NCBI GenBank assembly: GCA_964552195.1
Contig: CAZKFM010000005.1
Span: 62,001 to 126,000, forward strand
Source: CAZKAP01 sp964552195
GTDB lineage: Bacteria; Bacteroidota; Bacteroidia; Flavobacteriales; Flavobacteriaceae
DNA: 64,000 nucleotides
Direction: 5' to 3'
Shown here: positions 26,221-34,262 of the stretch, piece by piece
Numbering within the stretch: the stretch's first letter is position 1
Layout of the letters: the number at the start of each line of letters is the position of its first letter
The notes under the pieces: generated by a model
Told to the model about the DNA's origin: nothing
Seen by the model: the letters and a program-made list of their open reading frames with translations, nothing else
The model's database searches: none
Position numbers and translations under genes: made by a program

Positions 26221-27429
26221 TCAACTCCAAATTCCCAGCACACCCATAATACTTCGCATACCCAGCATCAGTGTGATCAGGACAATGAGGCCTCCTAAAG
26301 CGTTTTGTGTCCGGGTATTGATCTGGTTCTTCAATAATGCCCTTTGGTTCATGGCCACCAATAGGACGATGGCAATCAAAGGCAGTAGAAGTCCGTTGGC
26401 GAACTGGGCTACCTGTATGATCTCTATAGGGCGGAAGGAAAACGAAAGCGCGAGAACTCCCAAGATAAGAATACTGATCCACACGGCTCTGAATTTCCGA
26501 CTATGGGTACCGGATTCCCAGCCGAAACAGCCCTGAGCCACATAGGCCGCGGCAAGGGGTGCGGTCATGGCCGAACTGAAACCGGCCGCAACCAGACCTA
26601 TGCTGATGGCAACTCTTGCTACACTTCCCAGAAGGGGCTCCAGACTTTGGGCCAGATCCAGGGCCGATTTCACCCGGGCTCCGGCCATGGGACTGGCGGA
26701 GATTACAATAGCCATGGAGATCAATCCGCCCAAAAGGAGACTGATTCCCATATCCCAGCGCACGGCCTTAAGATCACTCGATGACTTCCATTTTTCCTTA
26801 ACCAGGGAAGCATGCAGGAAGAGGTTATAGGGAACTACGGTGGTCCCGATCAGCGCGATCACATAGAACAGGCTTCCCTGTGGAAGGCCGGGCACGAGTA
26901 ACCCCTTCAATAATTCCGGTAAATTGGGTTTTACCAGTACGGCGGTGGTAACAAAACAAATACTCATTAACGCGACGAGCGCCATGAACAGGTACTCCAG
27001 GGAACGGAGTTTGCCCCACCACAATATTGCGAATGCGGCTAGGCCCACCCATAGGGGGTACCAGGTGGCATACTGCTCCCCTATCAGTACTTCTAGTCCC
27101 AGCGTGGCTCCGCCCAGATTACCGGCCTCATAAGCGGTGTTTCCGACGAGAATACTGAAGGCCACCAATCCAAGAATTCCCCGCTTCATCACGGGCGCTC
27201 TTAGACTGGATTGAATGGCCTCAGTGAGACCCAGCCCCGTTATAAGACCCAAGCGCGCCGCCATTTCCTGCAGGACCAGGGTTGCCATAATGGAAAAAAG
27301 CAAGGCCCATAACAACTGTAACCTAAATTGGCTTCCGGCCAGTACACAGGCTGTAACGGTCCCCGGACCTATAAAGGCGGCTGCAATCAAAAAGCCGGGG
27401 CCTATTTTTTTCATGTAATGAAACTTCAA
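26221..27429 (-). CDS. Nramp-related transporter of the pxp operon, metal ligands absent
   Basis: 402 residues with 11 membrane helices of the Nramp (LeuT-like) fold. Helix 1 reads AAAFIGPGTVTA, so the Asp-Pro-Gly-Asn metal motif is Gly21-Pro-Gly-Thr24. In helix 6 the metal-binding Met is Val199 (GTTVVPYNLFLHASL). The side chains that bind Mn2+/Fe2+ in true Nramp proteins are therefore missing. It is the first gene of the 5-oxoprolinase operon. Nramp-like genes beside ycsF/kipIA occur in other bacteria, so uptake of 5-oxoproline or a related acid is a reasonable inference. Annotation as a divalent metal transporter would be misleading. Confidence 0.88.
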   Translation of the reverse strand: MKFHYMKKIGPGFLIAAAFIGPGTVTACVLAGSQFRLQLLWALLFSIMATLVLQEMAARLGLITGLGLTEAIQSSLRAPVMKRGILGLVAFSILVGNTAYEAGNLGGATLGLEVLIGEQYATWYPLWVGLAAFAILWWGKLRSLEYLFMALVALMSICFVTTAVLVKPNLPELLKGLLVPGLPQGSLFYVIALIGTTVVPYNLFLHASLVKEKWKSSSDLKAVRWDMGISLLLGGLISMAIVISASPMAGARVKSALDLAQSLEPLLGSVARVAISIGLVAAGFSSAMTAPLAAAYVAQGCFGWESGTHSRKFRAVWISILILGVLALSFSFRPIEIIQVAQFANGLLLPLIAIVLLVAMNQRALLKNQINTRTQNALGGLIVLITLMLGMRSIMGVLGIWS

Positions 27430-27501
27430 AAAGCAAGAATAATAAACAAGTTAAGTATTTCCTGTATCCCATGCCTGTCCAATGGGCAGAAGGCCGGAGT
27501 A

Positions 27502-27533
27502 TTGCTGTTCGAGGCGATTATCGACTATATTTG
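27502..27533 (+). promoter_or_regulatory. Promoter of the 2OG-Fe(II) oxygenase gene
   Basis: TTG (27502-27504) and a perfect TATATTTG -7 box (27526-27533) are separated by 21 bases, which fits the flavobacterial consensus TTG-N17-23-TAnnTTTG. Transcription should begin near 27539, which rules out the ATG at 27471 and favours GTG 27552 as the start codon. Confidence 0.7.
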
Positions 27534-27551
27534 CGGGCTTTTTTTGTCAAC

Positions 27552-28181
27552 GTGAACACCTGCCACCAGCTCGAGGACTGGCTCTCCTGGGTGGATGAGC
27601 TTTCCGAAAAGGATTATGTAGTCGTGGATGATTTTCTGGATTCCTCCCGGTTTACTCTGATTAGAAATTTTTTCATTTCCCGACTTGAGAGGTTTACCAA
27701 GGCCGGCATAGGTGCATTGGGGGATAATACCATAAGACAGGATATACGCGGGGACTTCACCTACTGGCTGGACCGTGCCCGCGACACCGAACTGCAGGAA
27801 TTCTGGCATTTGATCGATGAGGCGCTGCACATCTACAATCGGTATTGCTTTCTGGGGCTATCGGGTTATGAATTTCATTTGGCTCATTACCCCAAAGGCG
27901 GCCACTACGACAGGCACCTGGATCAATTCAACCATCGAAACAACCGGACCATCAGTATGTTGATTTATCTGAATGTCGGCTGGCAGAAAGGAGATGGCGG
28001 TGAACTCGAGATCTTTCGAAAAGACGGCTCGACCATACTGGTGGAACCCATAGAGGCTCGTTGTGTGATGTTTAAAAGTGCCGAGGTACCGCATGCGGTT
28101 CTGGCATCCCATAAACCTCGCTACAGCCTGAGCGGTTGGTTATTGCAACAACCGTCTGCAATAGGTCAGTTTTTGGGATAA
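27552..28181 (+). CDS. 2-oxoglutarate/Fe(II)-dependent oxygenase (prolyl-hydroxylase type)
   Basis: 210 residues from GTG 27552, chosen because a good promoter lies between it and the upstream ATG 27471. It has the double-stranded beta-helix of the PHD/EGLN branch. The iron ligands are H112-x-D114 (in GHYDRHLDQF) and H161 (EVPHAVL), and R170 (PRYSLSGW) binds 2-oxoglutarate. Bacterial relatives hydroxylate prolines in proteins such as EF-Tu. The substrate here is unknown. It is divergent from the pxp operon and stands alone. Confidence 0.87.
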   Translation: MNTCHQLEDWLSWVDELSEKDYVVVDDFLDSSRFTLIRNFFISRLERFTKAGIGALGDNTIRQDIRGDFTYWLDRARDTELQEFWHLIDEALHIYNRYCFLGLSGYEFHLAHYPKGGHYDRHLDQFNHRNNRTISMLIYLNVGWQKGDGGELEIFRKDGSTILVEPIEARCVMFKSAEVPHAVLASHKPRYSLSGWLLQQPSAIGQFLG

Positions 28182-28350
28182 CCCCACTCAGCGCACTTCT
28201 GGATAAGTTTATGGATATATCCGGTATATCTCTTAAAATCCGCTTTATCAAATAGAATGCAAGTTCACTAAAAGTCAATTGGCATTAATCTGTCCGGAAA
28301 ACAGGGTAGTCTTTAAGAGGGTATAGCCCATTCCGCCGTCATACCCGACT

Positions 28351-28947
28351 TTAGTTTATTGCAAATTCAATTAGTGGTTCAATATTTCCATTATCCGCTT
28401 GCTTAAGGGAATTAATGTACTCACTCCTTGTTTCGTCTGCCTTTACCATATTGGATTGATGCCAAGAAAATACTTCTTGCCCGAATATGGATTCTACAAT
28501 AACATCGGCCATCAGTCTTGAGTGCCTGCCATTGCCATTTGGAAAACAGTGAATGGATACTAGTCTATGTTTGAATCTGATGGCTATGTCCTCTGGTGAA
28601 TAGGTGCCATTTTCAATCCAATATTTAGTGTCGTCTAGCAAGCTTCTCAATTCGATTCCAATCTGAGACCAGGGTATACCTAAATTTTTCTCAGACTTAC
28701 GAAAATCGCCCGCCCACTTCCATACGTCGCTAAACATTCTTTTATGTAAATCCTTTACAAACTTTTCGGTCAAGATTTTCTCAGCCTTTAATTTTGTGCG
28801 GATGGACCATTCAACAGCCTTCTCTATGTTTAGCTGTTCAAATTCATCCAGTTCTTGCTGAGTTGTTATTGATTTTATTTTCAGACCTTCCTTTTCCTCT
28901 TCATTCAAAGGAGTTTGCCCTTGATCATATGTAATCTCTAATCCCAT
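28351..28947 (-). CDS. Mobile mystery protein B, Fic-domain protein
   Basis: 198 residues with a Fic/Doc fold. The active-site loop is H133-C-F-P-N-G-N-G-R141, a close match to HPFxxGNGR, so it should be able to transfer AMP or another nucleotide to a protein. The N-terminal half carries the family stretch LHKRMFSDVWKWAGDFRKSE. The gene overlaps mobile mystery protein A by 10 bases. The pair is recorded as a mobile module scattered among bacterial genomes (TIGR02612/TIGR02613) and probably works as a toxin-antitoxin-like unit. Codon usage is visibly more AT-rich than the neighbours. Confidence 0.9.
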   Translation of the reverse strand: MGLEITYDQGQTPLNEEEKEGLKIKSITTQQELDEFEQLNIEKAVEWSIRTKLKAEKILTEKFVKDLHKRMFSDVWKWAGDFRKSEKNLGIPWSQIGIELRSLLDDTKYWIENGTYSPEDIAIRFKHRLVSIHCFPNGNGRHSRLMADVIVESIFGQEVFSWHQSNMVKADETRSEYINSLKQADNGNIEPLIEFAIN

Positions 28948-29399
28948 AAAGATTTTCTTACTTCTCTTTTTATTTCATTCGCAAGGTCTTTTATGGTTTT
29001 GTTGAGCTTCTCATCTCCAATTCCCTGGTCCTCTAGTTTCATATTTTGGTGGGTCCGCAGTACTATTTTTTTTGCCAACTTTTCTGCTTTTACTTGTATC
29101 ATTTCGTCTATGGTGCCATCGATTGGTACCATCGAATAGACCAGTTTCATGTCCATCGCAGCGGCAACTTCCTTTAGTGATTTTATCGTTATCGTGCCAT
29201 TTGCTTCCCTCTCCTCAATTTTCTTGACTCCTTGCCGAGTGATATTCAGTTTCGCGCCAAGTTGAGCCATCGTCATGTTCAAGGTGGTCCGAATGGTATA
29301 AATCCACCCTCTCTCTGGTACCAAAATCGTTCTTGTTTCAAGAAACGGACCTAATTTTTGGTCCAGCTGTTCAATCATTAATTTTCGCTTACTTCTCAT
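28938..29399 (-). CDS. Mobile mystery protein A, HTH regulator/antitoxin
   Basis: 153 residues with an XRE-type helix-turn-helix at about 35-85 (MTMAQLGAKLNITRQGVKKI), then a helical C-terminus rich in Lys and Glu. It is the partner of the Fic protein encoded immediately downstream. The AT-rich 5' region with GTAAA/TTTAC repeats is a likely autoregulatory site. The pair is inserted between tRNA-Arg and a native gene, in keeping with horizontal arrival. Confidence 0.88.
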   Translation of the reverse strand: MRSKRKLMIEQLDQKLGPFLETRTILVPERGWIYTIRTTLNMTMAQLGAKLNITRQGVKKIEEREANGTITIKSLKEVAAAMDMKLVYSMVPIDGTIDEMIQVKAEKLAKKIVLRTHQNMKLEDQGIGDEKLNKTIKDLANEIKREVRKSLWD

Positions 29400-29433
29400 A
29401 GCAGTGAAGGTTTGGATTGACTTTTTCGCAAAT

Positions 29434-29479
29434 ATGTAAATTTAAACGTTTACTAAAAACATATAAATGTAAACTTTTA
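29434..29479. promoter_or_regulatory. Repeated GTAAA/TTTAC elements upstream of mobile mystery A/B
   Basis: Within 75 bases of the mystery A start the sequence holds GTAAA (29436-29440), the perfect 8-bp palindrome AAACGTTT (29444-29451), TTTAC (29449-29453) and another TGTAAAC (29468-29474). Repeated half-sites at a TA-like locus suggest an operator for the HTH protein. Confidence 0.45.
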
Positions 29480-29519
29480 GATTGACTTTTAATTACTTTT
29501 GTAAATATATACATTAACA

Positions 29520-29821
29520 TAACTGTGTATTTGTATCCGATAAAGTTGACTTTTGAAGAATTTCAAAATTAAAGCCCGTGTAGCCCTCCCAGGAATCGGA
29601 CAGGTTTTTTGGATTAAACCTTTTTTACAGCCTATACTTCGAACATCATCGCAAGAAGGGTACTAAAGTCCTATTGAAAAACGCCGCGCTGGATTGGCCT
29701 CGACTGCGCTCGGCCCTTCCTTTGCGCTCCGTAGTCTAAATGAAAAGCTCTAAACCTTCGGTTTTAGCCTTTTTCCGTTCTCACTTAAACACCTAAGCAG
29801 GCTTAGCGTTACGCTCCAACG
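29520..29821. other. Non-coding stretch between the mystery A/B module and tRNA-Arg
   Basis: No credible gene in any frame. Base composition shifts from very AT-rich (near 29500) to GC-rich patches (29690-29740). No copy of the tRNA-Arg 3' end that would mark an attachment site is visible on either side of the module. Confidence 0.5.
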
Positions 29822-29850
29822 AAAAAAGCCCACCGTACTGGCGAGCTTTT
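29822..29850 (-). terminator. Intrinsic terminator of tRNA-Arg
   Basis: On the minus strand AAGCTCGCC (29848-29840) pairs with GGTGGGCTT (29834-29826) around loop AGTAC, with G-T pairs, followed by a T run. It lies 11 bases past the tRNA 3' end. Confidence 0.7.
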
Positions 29851-29860
29851 CATTCTTAAG

Positions 29861-29934
29861 TGATCGCGCCAGGATTCGAACCTGGGACCGTCTGCTTAGA
29901 AGGCAGATGCTCTATCCAGCTGAGCTACGCGACC
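29861..29934 (-). tRNA. tRNA-Arg (anticodon TCT)
   Basis: 74 nt. Acceptor GGTCGCG/CGCGATC with discriminator A, D arm GCTCAGCTGGATAGAGC, anticodon stem TCTGC/GCAGA with loop CTTCTAA (anticodon TCT), T arm CCAGG-TTCGAAT-CCTGG. No encoded CCA. Confidence 0.96.
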
Positions 29935-30059
29935 TTATGCAAGTATTGCCTATATTCAGGCGCCGGCAAAGGTACGATTTTCGCTACGAAAGTCATGCCA
30001 GCTTTTGCAGCCGATCATTAAACGCAATGGTAAAACAGGCCCATGCAGTTAACCGGGTA

Positions 30060-30722
30060 TTAGCTCTTATCAAAAGTTGGGATTTTGCGGGCCACGGTAG
30101 CGTATTGCAGGTAAAACATGTCCATGGCGGTAAAGAGAAGGGGGATGTTATACAGCAGCGGCTTCAACGATCGGGTACGGTTTATACCGCAATGGAACTC
30201 GATCTTATAGCCCGTAGCTTCAAACATGGCTTGTATACTGCGGGAAGTAAAAAAACGCAGGTGGGTATAGTCCATAACCCCTTCCTTGGCATACTTCCAG
30301 TCTTTCTTAACCACGTATTGGAAAAAAACGCTGTGGTAGCGGGCATTGGGAATGGAACTAATGATTACCCCATCAGGGGTTAGTTTGGAACGCATCGCCC
30401 TCAAAACATTTTCCGGACTGACCAGATGCTCCAGCACGTCATTAAAGTAGATCACATCGAAATAGTTGTCCGGCAGGTGTTCTATACTGTCTTCCGCCGT
30501 AGCCGTAATCACCTTATCCAGATGATTGCAGGCCTCCCTGGCTTCTTCCTTCATGAATTCCACCCCCCAGACTTCGATCTTCAGATCTTTTTTGATGCCC
30601 CGGGACATGGCCCCTTGTCCGCAGCCAACATCCAGCACCCTCTTTGCATTATCGGGCAGCAGTGCCCGCATCTCTGGCCTCAGGTTTTTATAGTAATTCT
30701 CCCTCTTGTTGTCGTACTGCAT
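30060..30722 (-). CDS. Class I SAM-dependent methyltransferase
   Basis: About 220 residues from ATG 30722 (MQYDNKRENYYKNLRPEM); ATG 30746 would add eight residues. The AdoMet-binding motif I is VLDVGCGQGAMS, motif II ends in VEF, and post-I is FDVIYFNDVLEHL. It resembles methyltransferases of the UbiG/Methyltransf_11/23 group found among cell-surface polysaccharide genes. The substrate is unknown. It follows the ATP-grasp gene by about 60 bases on the same strand, so a shared pathway is possible. Confidence 0.85.
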   Translation of the reverse strand: MQYDNKRENYYKNLRPEMRALLPDNAKRVLDVGCGQGAMSRGIKKDLKIEVWGVEFMKEEAREACNHLDKVITATAEDSIEHLPDNYFDVIYFNDVLEHLVSPENVLRAMRSKLTPDGVIISSIPNARYHSVFFQYVVKKDWKYAKEGVMDYTHLRFFTSRSIQAMFEATGYKIEFHCGINRTRSLKPLLYNIPLLFTAMDMFYLQYATVARKIPTFDKS

Positions 30723-30785
30723 TTTATCAAGATACGCTAATCCCATAAAACTGTACCCTCAGCAATGCCAGTTGCGTCAGGTATG

Positions 30786-31832
30786 CTACAAGGAAAACAG
30801 GTACTTTTCGAGGGTCTTGTGGTCGCGCAGCATCTGCATGCCTTCTTCCCACTCCAGCACCGGATAGCCTGCGTCCCGATGGTAGCGACTGATGCGGTAC
30901 ATATATTTCCAGTGGCGAAGGATTTCCTTCCAGGCAAAGAAGATCGAATGACCCCGATCGTATATATGAGTGGGTTCGCTGCCTGCCCCATTGATCTCGA
31001 TTACGCTGAGGTTTCGGCCCCTGGCCAGGTCAATCCAGTCATTGAACTTGATATCGAGACGGCCAAAATAAAACCCATAAACACTCCTGGAGACTTCATC
31101 CACGTAATCGGTCAGTTCCACGGTAATGTATTGGCTCATGTCCTGAAAGATGGCGCCTCGGGTATGGCTGCCAAAAGGGACCAGAACCACCTCCTCCCCT
31201 TCCGCGGGAACGCGATGGAGCCCTTTCCCCCATTCCTTTTTCAGCTGTCTGAGTTGTATGCGGGCCCTGCGATTCCGCATGATCAGATCGAGCAGACTCT
31301 TGTTCCCGTCTCCGGTTACGGTCAGAAAGTGTTTCGATACGATCCCCGTAATTCGCCCGTGGAATTCCCAGGGCATCCTCACGTAAAAGACCCCAACCTC
31401 AAGCGGATCCTTCACGTATTCCTGCAGAAGCACAGGGTGCTTGAACTTCGGTAGAACGGATTCGAGTTCGTCCCGGTCCTTAATCTTAAATACACCGAGC
31501 CCTCGAAGCCCGACGTCCGGTTTTACGATATATGGAAAATCCAGTCCATTTTCCAGGGCTAGCTTATCGATCTTAACCACATCTAAAGGAAGAGCGGAAT
31601 AAACCGTTCGGGGAAAAACGGCCGGATCCATCTGCTTGTAGATATCGAATTTGGACTCCAGGGTAAGGCCGCCGAAGGGAATTCCGGGATTGGCATTGCA
31701 ATAAAAGAACAGGTCCCTGCACTTCCAGGCATAGTACAGCCACACAGGCCAAAGCGGCGCATAGATCACCTGGTAGGGCCAGAATTCCCAGTGTACCAGT
31801 TTGTAGATGAAATCCTTTATCTGCGATTTCAT
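30786..31832 (-). CDS. ATP-grasp family protein
   Basis: 348 residues, no signal peptide. The ATP-grasp fold is visible: FPYIVKPDVGLRGLGVFKI (phosphate-binding Gly-rich loop), VLLQEYVKDPLEVGVFYVRM, GRLDIKFND and the metal-binding VIEINGAGSEPTHIYD. This resembles D-Ala-D-Ala-ligase-type enzymes that join a carboxylate to an amine. The particular reaction cannot be told. The N-terminus has an unusual hydrophobic, aromatic stretch (residues 10-35, HWEFWPYQVIYAPLWPVWLY) that might attach the protein to the membrane. Confidence 0.82.
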   Translation of the reverse strand: MKSQIKDFIYKLVHWEFWPYQVIYAPLWPVWLYYAWKCRDLFFYCNANPGIPFGGLTLESKFDIYKQMDPAVFPRTVYSALPLDVVKIDKLALENGLDFPYIVKPDVGLRGLGVFKIKDRDELESVLPKFKHPVLLQEYVKDPLEVGVFYVRMPWEFHGRITGIVSKHFLTVTGDGNKSLLDLIMRNRRARIQLRQLKKEWGKGLHRVPAEGEEVVLVPFGSHTRGAIFQDMSQYITVELTDYVDEVSRSVYGFYFGRLDIKFNDWIDLARGRNLSVIEINGAGSEPTHIYDRGHSIFFAWKEILRHWKYMYRISRYHRDAGYPVLEWEEGMQMLRDHKTLEKYLFSL

Positions 31833-31925
31833 AAGGCCGCTATATCCGATGTGCCCATAGAAATGAGTTATTCGGGTCCAAAACTACGAGTAAAAACAGC
31901 AAAACTCGGCCTATGCTACGGACGG

Positions 31926-32585
31926 CTATTCAAATCGGTGAACAATACTGCCCTGTTCACGTATCCATTGTACGCGATTCACGGTGCGGTTACCATCGGG
32001 GCGATCGATAACAAATCCTTCAGTCCCTCCCATTTGAGTTTCGGATTGAAGTGCCCAGTACGCCTCGGGGTCTGGTCGAGTCGGCTGTTGGAGAAACTCT
32101 TCGAACCGCCTCCTTCGGGCTTGCTGCTTCTTACGGTCGAAGAGCGTACAGGACGACCACATTAAGTCACCTTGTCCGGGATATTCCCGGAAGTGTTTAT
32201 CCCTGCCATCCCAGCGAAGTTCAGTGGGCAAGTGCTCAAGCAATACAAAAGTAAAGGGCTCAATCCCGCTCAGGTCGATCTCCTCCATCGCAGCATATGG
32301 ATACTCCGAGGACATCAACTCCAGCAATACGAGTCCCCGGCTCTTGCGGTATTCAGGCGCCCGGTCGTGAGCGTCGAAGGCGCCATTGAGCAGGACACCG
32401 ATATGTCCCTGCCGATCGTGCGCGATCCAGCTGCCCCCTCCCTGAGGATCTTTCGGGAAATACAACTCCTTGCCCTGAACATTATGCCATTTGGGTGCGT
32501 GAGCCCGGGGTCTGTCTCGGTGCACATCGCGGTTGGAGGTGACTATGGTGCGCTGGTCCTGTAAGGAAAGGGTTAAAGTGCACAT
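31926..32585 (-). CDS. NRDE-family protein (TANGO2-like)
   Basis: 219 residues beginning MCTLTLS, where Cys2 is the conserved N-terminal residue of the NRDE/Ntn-like fold. SNRDVHRDRP matches the family N-R-D-E signature, then GGSWIAHDRQGHIGVLLNG. TANGO2 relatives are linked to haem handling in animals and bacteria; the role here is unproven. It overlaps the DinB-like gene by 13 bases, the third gene of a tightly packed operon. Confidence 0.88.
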   Translation of the reverse strand: MCTLTLSLQDQRTIVTSNRDVHRDRPRAHAPKWHNVQGKELYFPKDPQGGGSWIAHDRQGHIGVLLNGAFDAHDRAPEYRKSRGLVLLELMSSEYPYAAMEEIDLSGIEPFTFVLLEHLPTELRWDGRDKHFREYPGQGDLMWSSCTLFDRKKQQARRRRFEEFLQQPTRPDPEAYWALQSETQMGGTEGFVIDRPDGNRTVNRVQWIREQGSIVHRFE

Positions 32586-33058
32586 TTCTTCCTATGCGCC
32601 ATGGTCGAAGGCGCCACGCCAAAGAATTCAGGAATTTCGTTCATGCCCAGTTCCCTGAGCGCGGGTCGTATTAATGCCAAATGATGGATGCAGTGCTCCA
32701 GGTTATAGAGTAATTCTCGCTCGTAATTCGAAGGGATGTGAAAGGTTTCTCCTTCGAAAGTTCCGGATAGGGTCAGGTCCTTGTCTTCTCTATGGAGCTG
32801 GGACTTAATATTTTCGAGGGCCTGCAGGGCAGAGTCACGGTCTTCCTCCAGGGCCGGATCGCGCCGGCGGGAATCGTAGCAGACTTCTCCTTGCTCGTAT
32901 CCCTGGAATACACAGAGATACAGTTCAATGATGTGCCGGGTATGCTTGCCCACGGTACCGCCTTCCATCACTTCTACGGGTTGTCGGAATTGAACCGGGT
33001 CCAGGCCGGAGAGCACCTCCTGCAGCTGTCCGAGTATGTTTATACTGGTCGATATCAT
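32573..33058 (-). CDS. DinB-like four-helix protein
   Basis: 161 residues from ATG 33058 (MISTSINILGQLQEVLSGLD); the longer upstream frame is shadow of the LysE gene. It has a four-helix DinB/YfiT-like fold with possible metal ligands in GGTVGKHTRHIIEL and the C-terminal NLEHCIHHLALIRPAL. DinB-family proteins are often metal-dependent thiol transferases. The start overlaps the LysE stop as ATGA and the stop overlaps the NRDE start. Confidence 0.85.
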   Translation of the reverse strand: MISTSINILGQLQEVLSGLDPVQFRQPVEVMEGGTVGKHTRHIIELYLCVFQGYEQGEVCYDSRRRDPALEEDRDSALQALENIKSQLHREDKDLTLSGTFEGETFHIPSNYERELLYNLEHCIHHLALIRPALRELGMNEIPEFFGVAPSTMAHRKKCAL

Positions 33059-33711
33059 CGGGTTGTTACGGTTTTCATATGCTTGTAGCCGGCGTACAGG
33101 AAGTACAAGGCAAAGAGCCCGAAGGCCAGTGCCAGTACACGCTGAAACTCGGCGATAACGGGCTGCAACCGGTCCTGAAGCATATACCCCAACAGGGCAT
33201 ACAGTGTCAGGGCGAGGAAACTGCCTGCAATTATACTCGCAATATAGCTGGCCTGATTCCAATATTCATTCGTCAGCCAGCGGTTTTCTCGGAAAAAATG
33301 ATGCCAGAGTAACCAGAAGGGTACCTGGAATGGATTCAGGGCACTCAGTACCAGACCCATGATCCAGGGTACTTGCAGCGACAATCCATTTACGGGAACC
33401 TCCATGGCGTCTATGGGCTGATAGGACCTCTGATAGGTCATATAGGCCAGGTAGATGAGCAGAAAAAAGGTAACGAAGATCATCCCGGTCTTCCATCGGC
33501 CTTCCAGGCCTAGTTTGCGACTAAAGTACAGGGCGGCAAAGGCCCAGCTACCCTCCACCACCACAACGGCGGCAGCAAACTGCAGAGCACTATCCATGCC
33601 CGAAGTGGAAGACCAGTAAAGCGAGCTTACGTTGAGTACGCCTACAGGCAAAGAGCCTACGAAACTCACCAGCAGCCCCAACACTGCAATCAGCAGGGGG
33701 CTCCCCTGCAT
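33055..33711 (-). CDS. LysE-family exporter
   Basis: 218 residues from ATG 33711 (MQGSPLLIAVLGLLVSFVGS); the longer frame to 33822 overlaps the YHS gene and adds no family sequence. Six membrane helices follow the LysE pattern, with VGSLPVGVLNVSSLYWS at the first re-entrant motif and a second half-repeat around LSALNPFQVPFWL. LysE proteins export amino acids or small metabolites. First gene of the LysE-DinB-NRDE operon, all three joined by overlaps. Confidence 0.85.
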   Translation of the reverse strand: MQGSPLLIAVLGLLVSFVGSLPVGVLNVSSLYWSSTSGMDSALQFAAAVVVVEGSWAFAALYFSRKLGLEGRWKTGMIFVTFFLLIYLAYMTYQRSYQPIDAMEVPVNGLSLQVPWIMGLVLSALNPFQVPFWLLWHHFFRENRWLTNEYWNQASYIASIIAGSFLALTLYALLGYMLQDRLQPVIAEFQRVLALAFGLFALYFLYAGYKHMKTVTTR

Positions 33712-33794
33712 GTGCGAAATTCCCAGGCTGCGTATGGTCAGCACATATCCCAGGTAGAGCCTTCTTCCATATGTCCCTATATCTGCCACACCGG

Positions 33795-34256
33795 TTATTC
33801 TCTCGTCAAAATACCTTTCCAATTTTCATCTACCTGCTCGAGCAGTTTCTCGGGTCCTTCTTCTTTCCATTTGTTCAGGGTATTGTTAATGGCCCGATTA
33901 TAAAAAAGCAAAAGTCGCTGGTCTCTGATTTCGTAGGTCTGTGGATTTACAGGCACCTTATCCCCGGATTTGGCCATCGCATAGGCGCAAAAACCCCCGA
34001 ATTCGGGTACGAATTTCTCAGGAGACAATTTAAACTTCTCCTGGTTTTCCACACTGGAAAAGTAGTACTTCACTCCTCGATGGCTATGTGTGTGTTGATC
34101 AGTTCCTTTAACAGGCTTTCCTGTCCAATAGGAAACCACATCGTAGCCGTAGTTGGCAATGTTCTTCTTTGAGTTTACCGGGCCCTCCTGGGCCTGGGCC
34201 TGGGCCGCCGTCAGGGACAAGGCGATCAGGGTGATGCTTAAGACTATGTATTTCAT
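33795..34256 (-). CDS. Exported YHS-domain protein
   Basis: 153 residues with a signal peptide ending near AQAQ. The YHS fold is seen from about 30 to 110 (GYDVVSYWTGKPVKGTDQHT, GVKYYFSSVENQEKFKLSPE, GGFCAYAMAKS). YHS domains are thought to bind metals; this periplasmic type is common in Bacteroidota. It is the last gene of the Rieske/ferric-reductase-like operon, starting 6 bases after the preceding stop, so a metal or redox role is likely. Confidence 0.87.
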   Translation of the reverse strand: MKYIVLSITLIALSLTAAQAQAQEGPVNSKKNIANYGYDVVSYWTGKPVKGTDQHTHSHRGVKYYFSSVENQEKFKLSPEKFVPEFGGFCAYAMAKSGDKVPVNPQTYEIRDQRLLLFYNRAINNTLNKWKEEGPEKLLEQVDENWKGILTRE

Positions 34257-34262
34257 TTGTAT

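Noticed and set aside
27471..28181. ATG 27471 as start of the 2OG-Fe(II) oxygenase
   Set aside because: A consensus promoter (27502-27533) lies downstream of this ATG, and the extra residues do not match the family.
28190..29934. Attachment-site duplication of the tRNA-Arg 3' end
   Set aside because: Looked for a second copy of the T-arm/acceptor sequence around the mystery A/B module; none seen.
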